64,000 bases of DNA, taken from Clostridia bacterium (GTDB lineage Bacteria > Bacillota > Clostridia > Lachnospirales > Cellulosilyticaceae). The notes below the pieces were generated by a model. The model was not told the origin of the DNA. It saw nothing but the letters and a program-made list of their open reading frames with translations, and searched no databases. The translations under genes were made by a program, and so were the position numbers. Within the stretch, counting starts at the first letter, position 1; the number at the start of each line of letters is the position of its first letter. This document shows positions 17,799 through 27,731 of the stretch, one piece after another. The DNA lies in the NCBI GenBank assembly GCA_029239755.1, contig JARBUI010000005.1:62001-126000 (forward strand). Direction: 5' to 3'.

Positions 17799-18553
17799 TT
17801 ACTCACCTCGTATTTCTTTGCAATAACAACTGCTATATTATCTAATCCGCCTTGCTGGTTAGCCTCATACATTAATGAATCTACTATTTTTTCTATATCT
17901 TCCTCATAATGATAGACAATGTTGTGTATAACTGAATCTGTAACCATAGTTGTTAACCCATCTGAACATAAAATAATGTATTCAACTTGACTCATATCAT
18001 ACATTAAAGTGTCAACCTTCACTTTTTCATATGTACCTACAGCCCTTGTAATAACATGTCTTTGTGGATGCTCTTTGATTTCATTTTCAGAAATATAACC
18101 TTTTGTAAGCATCTCCTGAACCAAGGAATGATCTGTGGTTGCTTGAAAAATAGTATCACGATTAACTAGATATAAGCGGGTATCTCCTACATGTGCCAGG
18201 TAAAGAATGTCATCTATAATTGTTGCCACAGTGAAAGTTGTTCCCATGCCTTTATAGAGCTCATCACTCATAGCTTTCTCATAGATCATATGATTTGCAT
18301 GCAAAATACCCATTTTAAGAAATGTCATCACATCTTCTCTTGTTTTAATAGTGATGTCCTCATGATGATCAATATAGCTGCAAAAAGATTCAATAGCTAA
18401 CTTGCTTGCTGTCCCGCCAGCATTATGCCCCCCCATGCCATCAGCGACGATATACAGATTCGGTAAAATACCTAGTCCCTTATCTGAAACAAAGATGGCA
18501 TCTTCATTTTTCTTTCTCTTCTTTCCAATATCTACTTTGCCAATAGCTATCAC
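17795..18553 (-). CDS. stp: PP2C-family protein phosphatase (Stp/PrpC)
   Basis: This phosphatase removes phosphate from Ser/Thr residues, counteracting PrkC. The 252-residue PPM fold carries the metal-binding motifs NEDA, DGMGGHNAGG, SDGLT and DNIAVV, with GDTRLYLV in between. I place the start at GTG 18553 because GAGGTGAG lies just upstream. The longer frame to 18610 would overlap rlmN by about 56 bases and lacks a ribosome site. The gap to rlmN is 1 base and the overlap with prkC is 4 bases. Confidence 0.95.
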   Translation of the reverse strand: MIAIGKVDIGKKRKKNEDAIFVSDKGLGILPNLYIVADGMGGHNAGGTASKLAIESFCSYIDHHEDITIKTREDVMTFLKMGILHANHMIYEKAMSDELYKGMGTTFTVATIIDDILYLAHVGDTRLYLVNRDTIFQATTDHSLVQEMLTKGYISENEIKEHPQRHVITRAVGTYEKVKVDTLMYDMSQVEYIILCSDGLTTMVTDSVIHNIVYHYEEDIEKIVDSLMYEANQQGGLDNIAVVIAKKYEVSK

Positions 18554-18554
18554 G

Positions 18555-19592
18555 CTACTCACCTCGCTCTTTGATATACCTATTTCGCAGTTGGCCACAA
18601 GCTGCATCAATATCTGCTCCTAGCTTTCTCCGAAGAGTAGTTTGCACGCCATATGCACTTAATCTATTTATAAATTTCTCGATGCTTGAAGAGTGACTGC
18701 TTGTATAATGACGCTCTTCTACTTTATTAACAGGTATAAGATTGACATGACATAAAAGTCCTTTTAACAGCTCTCCTAAATAATCAGCATCCTCACGGGT
18801 ATCATTTTCCCCTTCGATAAGCGCATATTCAAAAGTAATTCTTCTGTTTGTTTTTTGAATGTAGTATCTGCAAGCCTGTATGATTTCAGCTATAGAATAT
18901 TTATTTGCTATAGGCATAATACTTTTTCTTTTTTCGTCTGTAGGCGCATGAAGTGAAATAGCCAAAGTAACTTGAGGCATTTCATCTGCAAGTTTATAAA
19001 TAGCCGGAACGATGCCGCATGTTGAAAGTGTAATATGTCTTTGCCCAATGTTTTGACCTAGTTCACTGTTGATGAGCTGAATAAATCTCGTGGTAAGTTC
19101 AAGTCTTTCCAGTGGTTCTCCGCTGCCCATCATAACTATGTTTGACACTCTTTCTTTTATATCTTGCTGCATCAAATAAACTTGTGCTAACATTTCACCC
19201 GGCGAAAGATTTCTAATAAGTCCTCCAAGTGTAGATGCACAAAACTTACATCCCATTTTACATCCTACCTGCGACGAAATACATACGGAATTGCCATGTT
19301 TGTATCTCATCAAAACACCTTCTATTATATGTGAATCTTTGAGTTCAAACAAGTATTTTATGGTACCGTCTATTTTTGAAGTATATTTTTTTACTATCTT
19401 AATAGATGGAATAGGATAATCTCTTTCTAATTTCTCCCGGAGCTCACGGGAAATATTTGTCATGTCTTCATAATTCCATACCATTTTTTTATGAAACCAT
19501 TCAAAAAGCTGTTTGGCTCTAAACTTACTCTCTCCATATCCTTTCATAATCTCCTGTAACTCTATTAAGTCTTTACTTATGATATCATCCAT
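18555..19592 (-). CDS. rlmN: Dual-specificity 23S rRNA/tRNA C2-methyladenosine methyltransferase
   Basis: RlmN is a radical SAM enzyme that methylates C2 of A2503 in 23S rRNA and A37 in some tRNAs. The 345-residue protein has the radical-SAM cluster motif CKMGCKFC near residue 110-118, GSGEPL, and the C-terminal cysteine (DIDAACGQLR) that forms the covalent RNA adduct; the partner Cys lies near the cluster. The ATG follows AGAGGATATAAAGT. It sits 3 bases downstream of rsmB. Confidence 0.96.
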   Translation of the reverse strand: MDDIISKDLIELQEIMKGYGESKFRAKQLFEWFHKKMVWNYEDMTNISRELREKLERDYPIPSIKIVKKYTSKIDGTIKYLFELKDSHIIEGVLMRYKHGNSVCISSQVGCKMGCKFCASTLGGLIRNLSPGEMLAQVYLMQQDIKERVSNIVMMGSGEPLERLELTTRFIQLINSELGQNIGQRHITLSTCGIVPAIYKLADEMPQVTLAISLHAPTDEKRKSIMPIANKYSIAEIIQACRYYIQKTNRRITFEYALIEGENDTREDADYLGELLKGLLCHVNLIPVNKVEERHYTSSHSSSIEKFINRLSAYGVQTTLRRKLGADIDAACGQLRNRYIKERGE

Positions 19593-19595
19593 ACT

Positions 19596-20942
19596 TTATA
19601 TCCTCTTTTTCTTAAAACATGCTATAAAAAACCCATCTGTGTCTGCTATGAACGGAAAAATCTGAATCATTCCTTTATCTTGTATATAAGGATGCAGCTT
19701 TTTAGGCAGTTTGTCTGCTATATCAGATAACTCTAAGCCTAATTCCTCTGTAATGTAGCGTGCCATCTCTTCATTTTCCTTCTTTGAAAGAGTACACGTG
19801 CTATAAACTAAAGTACCGTCTTCCTTTAGATAACTAACCGCATGCTGTGCTAACTTTTTTTGCAAATGAACTATTTCTTTTATGTCATCCATATTTTTAT
19901 TATACCGTATATCTGGCTTACGTTTCATAATGCCAAGTCCAGAACACGGTGCATCTAAAAGTATCTTATCAAAAGCATGTGCAAAATCTGAGTTAAATGC
20001 AGTTCCGTCTTGAAGCATCGGGGTAATGATTTCTACCCCCATACGCGCTGCATTCTTTCTAATTAACTCTAACTTATGCTCATGTACGTCTGCACTTATG
20101 ATCTGGCCCTTATTTAGCATTAGTTCTGCTATATGGATTGATTTGCCTCCTGGTGCACTGCACATATCAAGCACTTTATCCCCTGGCACTGGATTCATAA
20201 GATGTGCAACTAACATAGCACTTTCATCTTGAACAGTCCATTTTCCTTCTTTAAATGAAGTAAGCTTCTGCAGATTGTCTACATTTCTAATATACATGGC
20301 TTCTTCTAATAGCATCCCTGGTTCACAGACTATTCCCTCATCCTGCAAAGTCGATTTCACTTCATCGATTGCAGCACATAACGTATTGACCCTGATACAT
20401 ACCCTCGCTCTCTCATTAAGCGCTGCACATATTTTCTCTGTTGTATCAGCCCCATAATTTAAAAGCCAGTCACTTATAATCCATTCTGGCATAGAGTACT
20501 CTATACTCAAATAGGTTACTAGATGCTTAGCTTTATCAGGATAATGAATGTGATCTCTATTTCTATCAATCTGTCTTAGAACCCCATTAACAAACCCTGA
20601 CAGATTGCCAAATTTTCGTTTTTTAACTATTATAACTGCTTCATTAATAACTGCAGACGTAGGGACTTTGTCTAAATGGAACATTTGATAAACACTCATC
20701 CTCATTACATTTCTAATAAGAGGTTTCATTTTTTGAACAGGTGTTTTGGAAAATTGATTAATAATATAATCTAATTTTAACCTATATTTTAAAGTACCAT
20801 ACACTACCTCAGTGATAAATGATTTATCCTTAATATCTATGTCTTTTAAAGCCTCTTTTAAGAGAAGCTGTGCATAACTTTGATCCTTTTCAATGGTTGT
20901 AAGTAAATCTACGATTTGTTCTCTTGCATTTTTATTGTTCAT
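19596..20942 (-). CDS. rsmB: 16S rRNA (cytosine967-C5)-methyltransferase
   Basis: RsmB methylates C967 of 16S rRNA. The 448-residue protein has an N-terminal NusB-like RNA-binding domain (about 1-135) and a C-terminal Rossmann methyltransferase. Its SAM motif is VLDMCSAPGGKSIHIAE, followed by DAPCSGLG and the catalytic motif YSTCTLSKKENE. The fmt-(peptidase)-rsmB-rlmN-stp-prkC order is typical of clostridia. The ATG follows AAGGATAACAA. Confidence 0.96.
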   Translation of the reverse strand: MNNKNAREQIVDLLTTIEKDQSYAQLLLKEALKDIDIKDKSFITEVVYGTLKYRLKLDYIINQFSKTPVQKMKPLIRNVMRMSVYQMFHLDKVPTSAVINEAVIIVKKRKFGNLSGFVNGVLRQIDRNRDHIHYPDKAKHLVTYLSIEYSMPEWIISDWLLNYGADTTEKICAALNERARVCIRVNTLCAAIDEVKSTLQDEGIVCEPGMLLEEAMYIRNVDNLQKLTSFKEGKWTVQDESAMLVAHLMNPVPGDKVLDMCSAPGGKSIHIAELMLNKGQIISADVHEHKLELIRKNAARMGVEIITPMLQDGTAFNSDFAHAFDKILLDAPCSGLGIMKRKPDIRYNKNMDDIKEIVHLQKKLAQHAVSYLKEDGTLVYSTCTLSKKENEEMARYITEELGLELSDIADKLPKKLHPYIQDKGMIQIFPFIADTDGFFIACFKKKRI

Positions 20943-21002
20943 TTGTTATCCTTCCTAATCACTGGATAGTTATTGATTGAAGTATTTATTCTGTACAAGC
21001 AT

Positions 21003-21027
21003 AAAAGACGCCAAATAAGCGTCTTTT
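21003..21027 (-). terminator. Terminator/attenuator after the zinc peptidase gene
   Basis: A perfect 9-bp stem (AAAAGACGC with GCGTCTTTT, 7-base loop) overlaps the stop codon of the peptidase gene. It lies ahead of rsmB, so it may attenuate rather than end the transcript. Confidence 0.65.
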
Positions 21028-21715
21028 AGTCATCTCTTCTGCCGCTGATCAGCAGAAGTCTTAGTAAAGATAAAATAGATACCATAGCAGCTGCTACATA
21101 AGTAAGAGCCGCAGCATTAAGCACCTTTCTTGCACCATCTAACTCCTGAGGACCTAAAATGCCACTTGTTTCCAGGCTCACTAAAGCTCTTTTTGAAGCG
21201 TCAAATTCAACCGGAAGTGTAACAAGTGCAAATAATGTTGTCAGCGCAAAGAGTAGAATACCCAGCTGCAAAAATGGCCCTATCCCCACAATAACCCCTA
21301 AAAAGATAAGCGGCATGGAAAGTCTGCTGGCAAAGTTTGTAGCAGGATACATGGCATGTCTGAATCTTAAAAAAGCATAACCCTTCGCATCTTGAATAGC
21401 ATGGCCTACTTCATGCGCTGCTACACCTAATGCTGCAATAGAGTAAGCCCCATATACTGTCTGTGATAAAGCAAGCTCCTTTTTGACAGGATCATAAAAG
21501 TCTGTCATTGACCCCCTGATTGGCTGAATAGGGATATTAATATTGTTCATCATTAAAATACGCCTTGCAGCTTCTTCTCCGCTGTATCCAGATAGTGTCC
21601 TCACTTTTGAATACTTATTAAAAGTATTTTGAACCTTCATGCTGGCATACAAAGGAATAACCATAATAATAATTGCCATGATTAAATAGGTTCCATCATA
21701 GTAGCCATAACCCAT
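21026..21715 (-). CDS. Membrane zinc metallopeptidase (YugP-like, Zn_peptidase_2 family)
   Basis: The 229-residue protein starts with a hydrophobic segment (about 10-27). The zinc-peptidase motif AAHEVGHAIQ lies near residue 112-121, and further hydrophobic segments follow (about 145-180 and 200-220). The family is annotated as neutral zinc metallopeptidase, with a role that is not settled. I start at ATG 21715, 8 bases after AAGGAG, rather than at the GTG at 21724, which abuts that site. It lies between fmt and rsmB, a common clostridial arrangement. Confidence 0.88.
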   Translation of the reverse strand: MGYGYYDGTYLIMAIIIMVIPLYASMKVQNTFNKYSKVRTLSGYSGEEAARRILMMNNINIPIQPIRGSMTDFYDPVKKELALSQTVYGAYSIAALGVAAHEVGHAIQDAKGYAFLRFRHAMYPATNFASRLSMPLIFLGVIVGIGPFLQLGILLFALTTLFALVTLPVEFDASKRALVSLETSGILGPQELDGARKVLNAAALTYVAAAMVSILSLLRLLLISGRRDD

Positions 21716-21734
21716 GTTCTTCACTCCTTAATCG

Positions 21735-22670
21735 TCATATTCCAAGCATAGTACCTTTATCAATTGTGTTCCCTTTAATGTATTCTGATACCGGCATACG
21801 CTTTTTGTTTGGCATTTGTATCTCTTCTATCAATAAGCTTCCGCTGCCTGTTTGTACGTAGATCCCTTGTTTGTCTACATGAATGATTGTCCCCGGTTTA
21901 GCCCCTGCGGCAAATTCTATTGGTTTTGCCTGCCATATCTTCATGGTTTCTCCCTTATAATAGGTATATCCAGTCGGCCATGGGTTTAAGCCTCGTACCA
22001 AAGTATCTATCGCACCACTCCCCTTAGTCCAGTCTACTTCTCCCAAAGTTTTACTGATCATTGGTGCATAAGTGCTCTCACTGTCATCTTGTTTTATTCT
22101 TTCGCTGCCTCCGGCTGCAATCATTGGGAGTGCATTTTTCAAGGTGTCAGCTCCTATGATTTTCATCTTATCATGAAGACTTGCATAGGTATCCTCTTTG
22201 GTTATTGGTATTTCTGCCTTAACTAACATATCCCCTGTATCCATACCCTTATCCATATACATAATGGTTACACCTGTCATTTCGTCTCCATTAATAATAG
22301 ACCATTGAATAGGTGCTGCTCCCCTATATTTAGGAAGAAGTGATCCATGAATATTGATGCATCCATACTTAGGAATATCCAGCACATTTTGCGGAAGTAT
22401 TTGACCAAATGCTACTACTACTATAATATCTGGATTTAAAGATTGTATGTGGTTATAAAAACTTTCATCACCTTTTATTTTTATAGGTTGAAGGACAGGA
22501 ATATTATGTTTTAAAGCTATTTCTTTAACAGGCGGCATCATTTCCTTATTGCCTCTGCCTTTTGGTTTATCTGGTTGTGTCACAACAGCACAAACATGAT
22601 GTTTTTCACTAATGAGCATTTCTAGTGTTGGAACAGCAAACTCTGGTGTTCCCATAAATACAATATTCAT
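21735..22670 (-). CDS. fmt: Methionyl-tRNA formyltransferase
   Basis: Fmt formylates initiator Met-tRNA using 10-formyltetrahydrofolate. The 311-residue protein has MGTPEFAVP near the start, the catalytic motif HGSLLPKYRGAAPIQW near residue 108-123 (conserved Asn and His), and a C-terminal OB fold for tRNA. ATG follows TAGGAGGGGACT. It lies downstream of def, which removes the same formyl group after translation. Confidence 0.97.
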   Translation of the reverse strand: MNIVFMGTPEFAVPTLEMLISEKHHVCAVVTQPDKPKGRGNKEMMPPVKEIALKHNIPVLQPIKIKGDESFYNHIQSLNPDIIVVVAFGQILPQNVLDIPKYGCINIHGSLLPKYRGAAPIQWSIINGDEMTGVTIMYMDKGMDTGDMLVKAEIPITKEDTYASLHDKMKIIGADTLKNALPMIAAGGSERIKQDDSESTYAPMISKTLGEVDWTKGSGAIDTLVRGLNPWPTGYTYYKGETMKIWQAKPIEFAAGAKPGTIIHVDKQGIYVQTGSGSLLIEEIQMPNKKRMPVSEYIKGNTIDKGTMLGI

Positions 22671-22685
22671 AGTCCCCTCCTATTT

Positions 22686-23150
22686 TTATTTATCTGCAGC
22701 ATCTATTAAATCGCCTTCTACTAGATCTATAAATAATTTTCCCTCAAGATGATCGTATTCGTGAAGCATGGCTCTAGCCATAAGTTCTTCTCCTTCAGCT
22801 TCAAAAAAGTTCCCATTTCTATCTTGAGCTCTCATTTTCACATAATGAGGTCTTCTTACGTTCCCGTATTTTTTAGGCACACTAAGGCAGCCTTCTTCTC
22901 CAAATTGTTCTCCGTCTACTTGTAAAATTTCAGGATTAACAAACTCGATTAAGCCCTCTCCTACATCAATTGTAAATATTCTTCTAAGTATACCTATTTG
23001 CGGCGCAGCAAGACCTAATCCATCTGCCATATACATTGTATCTGCCATATCTTCAAGAAGCGTCCATAAGCTTTCATCAAACTTTTTAACTGGTTTTGAC
23101 ACCTTTCGCAGGAGCTCTTCTTTTTCTGTTCTAATTGTTCTTATTCCCAT
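22686..23150 (-). CDS. def: Peptide deformylase
   Basis: Def removes the N-formyl group from new proteins. The 154-residue metalloenzyme shows all three family motifs: GLGLAAPQIG, EEGCLSVP (Cys metal ligand) and HEYDHLEGKLFID (two His ligands and catalytic Glu). The start is ATG 23150, with GGAGG five bases upstream; an in-frame start at 23168 would overlap priA and has no such site. Confidence 0.97.
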   Translation of the reverse strand: MGIRTIRTEKEELLRKVSKPVKKFDESLWTLLEDMADTMYMADGLGLAAPQIGILRRIFTIDVGEGLIEFVNPEILQVDGEQFGEEGCLSVPKKYGNVRRPHYVKMRAQDRNGNFFEAEGEELMARAMLHEYDHLEGKLFIDLVEGDLIDAADK

Positions 23151-23164
23151 GATATCCTCCATAT

Positions 23165-25423
23165 TCACATCATATTTAAGGGATTAATATCCCATTGTAT
23201 TTTTATACTGTCAGCAGCTCTGACAGCATTAAATTTTTCAAGACAATACCTTCCATATATGAGTAATTTATCTCTGTCTTCTGATAATATAATGATTCGC
23301 CACCTGTATTCATCAACAAGCTTGCCTATAACTGCCGTGCTCGGTCCAATGACTCTGAATACTGCTTTGCCTTTTTGACTGTAATGGCGGTAATACTGCG
23401 TCAGTGTATGGGCTGTGTTAATCACTTCTTTTTCATCCTTTCCAGTAATAAGGACTGTAAAAAGATGCGTAAAAGGAGGGTAACCCATCAGCTGTCTATT
23501 TTTAATTTCTTGTTCATAAAACAGCTGCTGCTGATTATTTTTTATTCTTTCAAGTACAATATGATCTGGATTATAGGTTTGTATAATAACCTGTCCTTTG
23601 GTATCTGCTCTCCCTGCTCTTCCCATAGCCTGAGTAAGAAGCTGAAAGGTTCTTTCATTACTTCTGAAGTCTTGCATATAAAGAGACATATCAGCAGAAA
23701 TAATCCCTACAAGAGCAACATCCTTAAAGTCATGACCTTTAGCAATCATTTGTGTACCAATAAGCAAATTAATTTCCTTGTTTCCAAAAGCAGTTAAGAT
23801 TTTACTATGCCCATTTTTCCCGGTTGTAGTGTCTAAATCCATCCTGCCAATACCGTATTCATGAAAATGCTGATCTAAATATTCTTCTACCTTTTCTGTA
23901 CCACTTCCGAAAAAACGAATATATTTGGAATCACAAGACGGACATTTATCTGGAATCTCCTGCTTTTTCCCACAGTAGTGGCATTCCAGTGACTTACTTG
24001 ATAAGTGATAGGTCATAGATACATCACAATGGCTGCATTTTATAACGTGCCCACAGCTTCTGCAGTTAATAAATGTCGAATGTCCCCTGCGATTAATAAG
24101 AATCATCACTTGCTTATTTTGCTTTAGTGTATCACGAATGGCTTCATATAATGTGCGGCTCACAACATTATTGTTCCCTTGACTTAATTCCTGCCGCATA
24201 TCTACAGTAGTTACTTCAGGAAGAACTGCTGCTCCTGTCCTATGGTTTAAAACAACTTTATCATATTCCCCTGTTTGACTCTTATAATAGGTTTCTATGC
24301 TAGGGGTTGCAGAAGCCAAAAGTACAACACCTTTTTCACTTAGCATTCTCATTTGAGCTACATCAACCGCATGATATTTAGGCATGCTCTCTGACTTATA
24401 ACTTGGCTCATGTTCTTCATCTATAACAATGAGTTTTAGATTTTTAAATGGCATAAAAACAGCACTTCTTGGACCAATAATAATAGATATCTCACCTTTT
24501 TGAGCTTTGATATAGAGATTTTGCCTTTCTTTAGGTGTCATGCGGCTATGTGAGAGAGCAACATGATTACCAAACCTTTCCTGAAATCTCTCAAGCGTCT
24601 GCTTCGTAAGAGCAATCTCAGGAACAAGCACAATTGCTGAACCACCCGATTCTATTACCTCTTTAATAGCATACAGGAAGACTTCTGTTTTGCCGCTGCC
24701 TGTTATACCTTGAAGCAAAATGGTTTTATACTTATTAGCATGAAGTGCATTTACTATTTTATTGTTTGCACTAAGCTGCTCGGGGTTTAGAGATTTAAAT
24801 GCATCTCGTGCGATATCGTCCTTTTCGGTTCTCTTTTCTTGTTTGAACTTGGTAATAAATCCATTTTGCAAAAGAGTTTTAACAGATGACATACTCATTT
24901 CTTTAGATGTTTCAACTTCTTTTAGCGCAATCTGTTTGCGAGATAATAAGTACTCTATTAAATGTTTTTGTTTTGCAAACGTTTTCTTATGAGCATGCTC
25001 TAAGAGATATGCCCGTACCTTGTCTGGGTCTTCCGCAAGTACAATATATTCTACAACATCTAGATGCTTTTCAAAAGGCCTGTCAGTAAGTCCTGGTGGT
25101 GTCATAACGTTAATACTTGCTGCAAAGCTTGTCCCATAGTAGCTTACAAGGAATCGTGCTATATCCAGTTGAGCAGCTATTAATAAAGGTTCTTCATCAA
25201 CAACAGCTTCTATTGATTTTATTTCATACTGGGTTTGTTCTACTCTATTCATAATAGCGATAACATATCCGATCTGAAGCTTGTTATATGCGCCAAATGG
25301 TACCTTCACACGATGGCCTACTTGAACCTTTTCCCTTAAAGCATCATCTATCCTGTAGGTAAAGATCCTATCTATTTCTGCTGTAGTTGCGAAGTTAATA
25401 ATGATTTGTGCATACTGCTGCAT
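23165..25423 (-). CDS. priA: Primosomal replication-restart helicase PriA
   Basis: PriA loads the replication machinery onto repaired forks. The 752-residue protein has an N-terminal 3'-end binding domain, then a helicase core with Walker A GITGSGKT (near 239) and DEEHEPSYK (near 336). A zinc-binding cysteine cluster has four CxxC-type pairs (about 455-492, CRSCGHVIKCSHC and CHYCGKK..CPSC), and the motif AMGRAGRAD follows. ATG follows GGGGAGCATT. It is preceded by a long hairpin separating it from rpoZ. Confidence 0.97.
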   Translation of the reverse strand: MQQYAQIIINFATTAEIDRIFTYRIDDALREKVQVGHRVKVPFGAYNKLQIGYVIAIMNRVEQTQYEIKSIEAVVDEEPLLIAAQLDIARFLVSYYGTSFAASINVMTPPGLTDRPFEKHLDVVEYIVLAEDPDKVRAYLLEHAHKKTFAKQKHLIEYLLSRKQIALKEVETSKEMSMSSVKTLLQNGFITKFKQEKRTEKDDIARDAFKSLNPEQLSANNKIVNALHANKYKTILLQGITGSGKTEVFLYAIKEVIESGGSAIVLVPEIALTKQTLERFQERFGNHVALSHSRMTPKERQNLYIKAQKGEISIIIGPRSAVFMPFKNLKLIVIDEEHEPSYKSESMPKYHAVDVAQMRMLSEKGVVLLASATPSIETYYKSQTGEYDKVVLNHRTGAAVLPEVTTVDMRQELSQGNNNVVSRTLYEAIRDTLKQNKQVMILINRRGHSTFINCRSCGHVIKCSHCDVSMTYHLSSKSLECHYCGKKQEIPDKCPSCDSKYIRFFGSGTEKVEEYLDQHFHEYGIGRMDLDTTTGKNGHSKILTAFGNKEINLLIGTQMIAKGHDFKDVALVGIISADMSLYMQDFRSNERTFQLLTQAMGRAGRADTKGQVIIQTYNPDHIVLERIKNNQQQLFYEQEIKNRQLMGYPPFTHLFTVLITGKDEKEVINTAHTLTQYYRHYSQKGKAVFRVIGPSTAVIGKLVDEYRWRIIILSEDRDKLLIYGRYCLEKFNAVRAADSIKIQWDINPLNMM

Positions 25424-25483
25424 AATGCTCCCCTGTTCTTTATTTTAAACCTGCTCTTATAGGCGTTAATTCATTTATTTAGT

Positions 25484-25519
25484 CATAAAGACATAAAGGA
25501 TAACCTTTATGCCTTTATG
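25484..25519 (-). terminator. Imperfect hairpin between rpoZ and priA
   Basis: The tandem repeats CATAAAG-A-CATAAAGG face CCTTTATG-C-CTTTATG, giving 7 bp, one mismatch and 8 bp with an ATAA loop. There is no T-run on the minus strand, so it may be an attenuator or an RNA processing/stability hairpin. Confidence 0.45.
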
Positions 25520-25541
25520 TTTTAATCAGTAAAAGGATTAA

Positions 25542-25853
25542 TTATTTATCTTCTGAATGGTATTCACTCATTAAAATTTTGCCGTTAAAAATTTCTTCCA
25601 CTGCTATTGAAGTAGGTTTTTTTGTTTTAAGCTGCTCGTTAAGTTCATTAGCCTGTTTAAGTTTAGCTGGATTAATTATTTTTTCTCCAGTTTTATCTGC
25701 TTCCTTATTGACTGCAGCCTGTTCATTAACAATATCAATAATTTGTCTTGCTCTTCTTGCCGTTGCAATAACGATAGAATACCTGCTTGTAAGCTTTGAA
25801 GTTCCCTCGTCATTTAATTTTTTCATAAGTTGTGTATAAGATGGCTGTAACAT
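25542..25853 (-). CDS. rpoZ: RNA polymerase omega subunit
   Basis: Omega helps assemble and stabilise RNA polymerase. The 103-residue protein has the family segment SRYSIVIATARRARQIID (residues about 22-39), which contacts beta-prime. A lysine-rich linker and the C-terminal IAVEEIFNGKI follow. ATG follows AAAGGAGGATTTTAA, directly behind gmk (gap of 0 bases). The order yicC-remA-gmk-rpoZ-priA is a standard Firmicute operon. Confidence 0.95.
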   Translation of the reverse strand: MLQPSYTQLMKKLNDEGTSKLTSRYSIVIATARRARQIIDIVNEQAAVNKEADKTGEKIINPAKLKQANELNEQLKTKKPTSIAVEEIFNGKILMSEYHSEDK

Positions 25854-26471
25854 TTAAAATCCTCCTTTATTATTTAACATCGTTTCGATAGTTTCTTTAA
25901 ATCTATGACTTCTAAGTTTCTCAGCATATACGATGAGTTCTATAGCCTTTGCTGCCTCTTCTATAGTATCATTAATCACTACATAATCATACTCTTTATA
26001 TAAAGAAAGTTCTTCTTTTGCCCTTTCTAACCTTTTCCTTATCACTTCTTCTGTCTCTGTATTTCTGCCAACAAGTCTGTTTTCAAGTTCAGAAAGTGAG
26101 GGCGGCATCACGAAAATAAAGAGCGCATCCGGATAAATAGCTTTAATTTGCTTCGCCCCTTGCACCTCTATTTCTAATATAACATCTTTCCCATTTTTCA
26201 CATACTCTTCAATAAAAGATTTAGGTGTGCCATAGTAATTATCACAAAAAACAGCATACTCTAAAAGCTCATTTTGCTCTATCATACTGCGAAATTCATT
26301 TTTTGTTTTAAAGAAATAGTGTACCCCGTCTATTTCCCCTTCTCTTGGCGCACGGGTTGTAGCGGAAACTGAAAGCTTAAACTCCTCATGCATAATAAGC
26401 TTTCTGACGATAGTCCCTTTCCCTGAACCTGATGGTCCGGATAAAACAATTTTTAATCCCTCTTTAAACAT
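25854..26471 (-). CDS. gmk: Guanylate kinase
   Basis: Gmk converts GMP and ATP to GDP and ADP and is needed for GTP and (p)ppGpp pools. The 205-residue protein has P-loop GPSGSGKGT (residues about 12-20), the GMP-binding SATTRAPREGEIDGVHYFF, and EIEVQGAKQIK. ATG follows TTAAGGAGATAGTT, 26 bases after remA. Confidence 0.97.
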   Translation of the reverse strand: MFKEGLKIVLSGPSGSGKGTIVRKLIMHEEFKLSVSATTRAPREGEIDGVHYFFKTKNEFRSMIEQNELLEYAVFCDNYYGTPKSFIEEYVKNGKDVILEIEVQGAKQIKAIYPDALFIFVMPPSLSELENRLVGRNTETEEVIRKRLERAKEELSLYKEYDYVVINDTIEEAAKAIELIVYAEKLRSHRFKETIETMLNNKGGF

Positions 26472-26497
26472 AACTATCTCCTTAAGTGCTTTTGTTA

Positions 26498-26743
26498 TTA
26501 TTCTTTAGCTACAATAAGCCTGCTTGCCATTGTATCTGGCTGCAGTGCAGATAAAATAACTTGATTGCTGTCTGTAATAATAACCCCTCTTGTTTTTCTG
26601 CCTTGAGTGGCATCAATTAGACTAGAATTCTCTCTTGCCTCAGCAATAAGTCTTTTAATAGGCGCCGATTCTGCTGCAACAATAGCGACTATTCTATCTG
26701 TAGAAACAATATTTCCATAACCTATATTTATAAAATTACTCAT
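26498..26743 (-). CDS. remA: RemA-family DNA-binding regulator
   Basis: RemA (DUF370) activates matrix and osmoprotection genes in Bacillus subtilis by binding DNA as an oligomeric ring. The 81-residue protein starts [20 protein letters not shown] and contains [19 protein letters not shown], both strongly conserved. Its placement between yicC and gmk is also conserved. The target genes in this organism are unknown. Confidence 0.93.
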   Translation of the reverse strand: MSNFINIGYGNIVSTDRIVAIVAAESAPIKRLIAEARENSSLIDATQGRKTRGVIITDSNQVILSALQPDTMASRLIVAKE

Positions 26744-26751
26744 GGCAGCTC

Positions 26752-27630
26752 CTATTCAATATTTTGAATTTGCTCTCTTACTTTTTCAATTTCTGTCTTA
26801 AGATCAACTACATATCTAGTAATTTCATAATCATTTGCTTTAGAACCAATTGTATTTGCTTCCCTGTTCATCTCCTGCATTAAAAAATCAAGCTTTCTTC
26901 CTACAATACTATCTTCTTCCAGTATTCTGTCAAGCTGCAGAATATGACTTCTTAATCTCGTTAATTCTTCATCAATGGCACATTTATCTGCAAAAAAAGC
27001 TACTTCTGCAGCAAGGCGATTAGGATCAACAGATATATTTTCAGTAAGAACCGTAATTCTTGCTTCCAGCTTCTTTTTGTATTCATCAACAACTAGATAA
27101 CTTCTCTTGCTGATTCCTTCTAAAAGCTGGTTAAGGGTCTTAATTTTATCTTGAATATCCTTTTTAAGTGCTGCTCCTTCTTTAAGCCGCATGTTAACGA
27201 GTTCATTCAAAGCAAATTCAAGCGCTTTAACGAGTGTTTCTGCCACTTCATCACTGCCCCCGTCTTTCTTTTGAATCATTACAATATCATTGATACCTAT
27301 TAAATGAGATAACTTGATATCATCCTCTATTTTAAATGTTTCCCCTATTTTTCTAAATCCATCTATATACCCTTTACACAGATTATCATTTACAATAATT
27401 TCTACGTCTTCTTCTGCAGTACTGTAGCAATAGATATTTACGTCCAGCTTACCTCTTGCTACTTTTTGTTTTATAGTTGTACGAACAGTATCCTCTAAAT
27501 GGGCAAGTGTTCTAGGCATTCTGATATTAAGATCCAGATAACGATGATTAATAGAGCTAATTTCTACCGTAACTTTCCGCTCATTTTCTTCGATTTCATA
27601 TCTGCCATATCCTGTCATACTACAAATCAT
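26752..27630 (-). CDS. yicC: YicC-family endoribonuclease (YloC-like)
   Basis: The 292-residue protein belongs to the YicC/YloC family, shown by the N-terminal MTGYGRYE, the [14 protein letters not shown] segment and the conserved C-terminal [20 protein letters not shown]. Members from E. coli and B. subtilis act as endoribonucleases. It heads the minus-strand operon and has a strong promoter. It is divergent from rqcH. Confidence 0.93.
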   Translation of the reverse strand: MICSMTGYGRYEIEENERKVTVEISSINHRYLDLNIRMPRTLAHLEDTVRTTIKQKVARGKLDVNIYCYSTAEEDVEIIVNDNLCKGYIDGFRKIGETFKIEDDIKLSHLIGINDIVMIQKKDGGSDEVAETLVKALEFALNELVNMRLKEGAALKKDIQDKIKTLNQLLEGISKRSYLVVDEYKKKLEARITVLTENISVDPNRLAAEVAFFADKCAIDEELTRLRSHILQLDRILEEDSIVGRKLDFLMQEMNREANTIGSKANDYEITRYVVDLKTEIEKVREQIQNIE

Positions 27631-27691
27631 ATTTTTACCTACTTCCTCTATAACTTACTCTTTCTAAATTTACAAAAATTGATTGTCTTAT

Positions 27692-27720
27692 ATTATAGCA
27701 TAGATTACTTTTATTTTCAA
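27692..27720 (-). promoter_or_regulatory. Strong SigA promoter of the yicC-remA-gmk-rpoZ operon
   Basis: On the minus strand, TTGAAA (27715-27720) and TATAAT (27692-27697) are separated by 17 bases. It is back-to-back with the rqcH promoter region. Confidence 0.75.
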
Positions 27721-27731
27721 AAAAATTATGC

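Noticed and set aside
25484-25519. CRISPR-like repeats
   Set aside because: The short CATAAAG repeats form a single hairpin between rpoZ and priA, with no spacers or cas genes.
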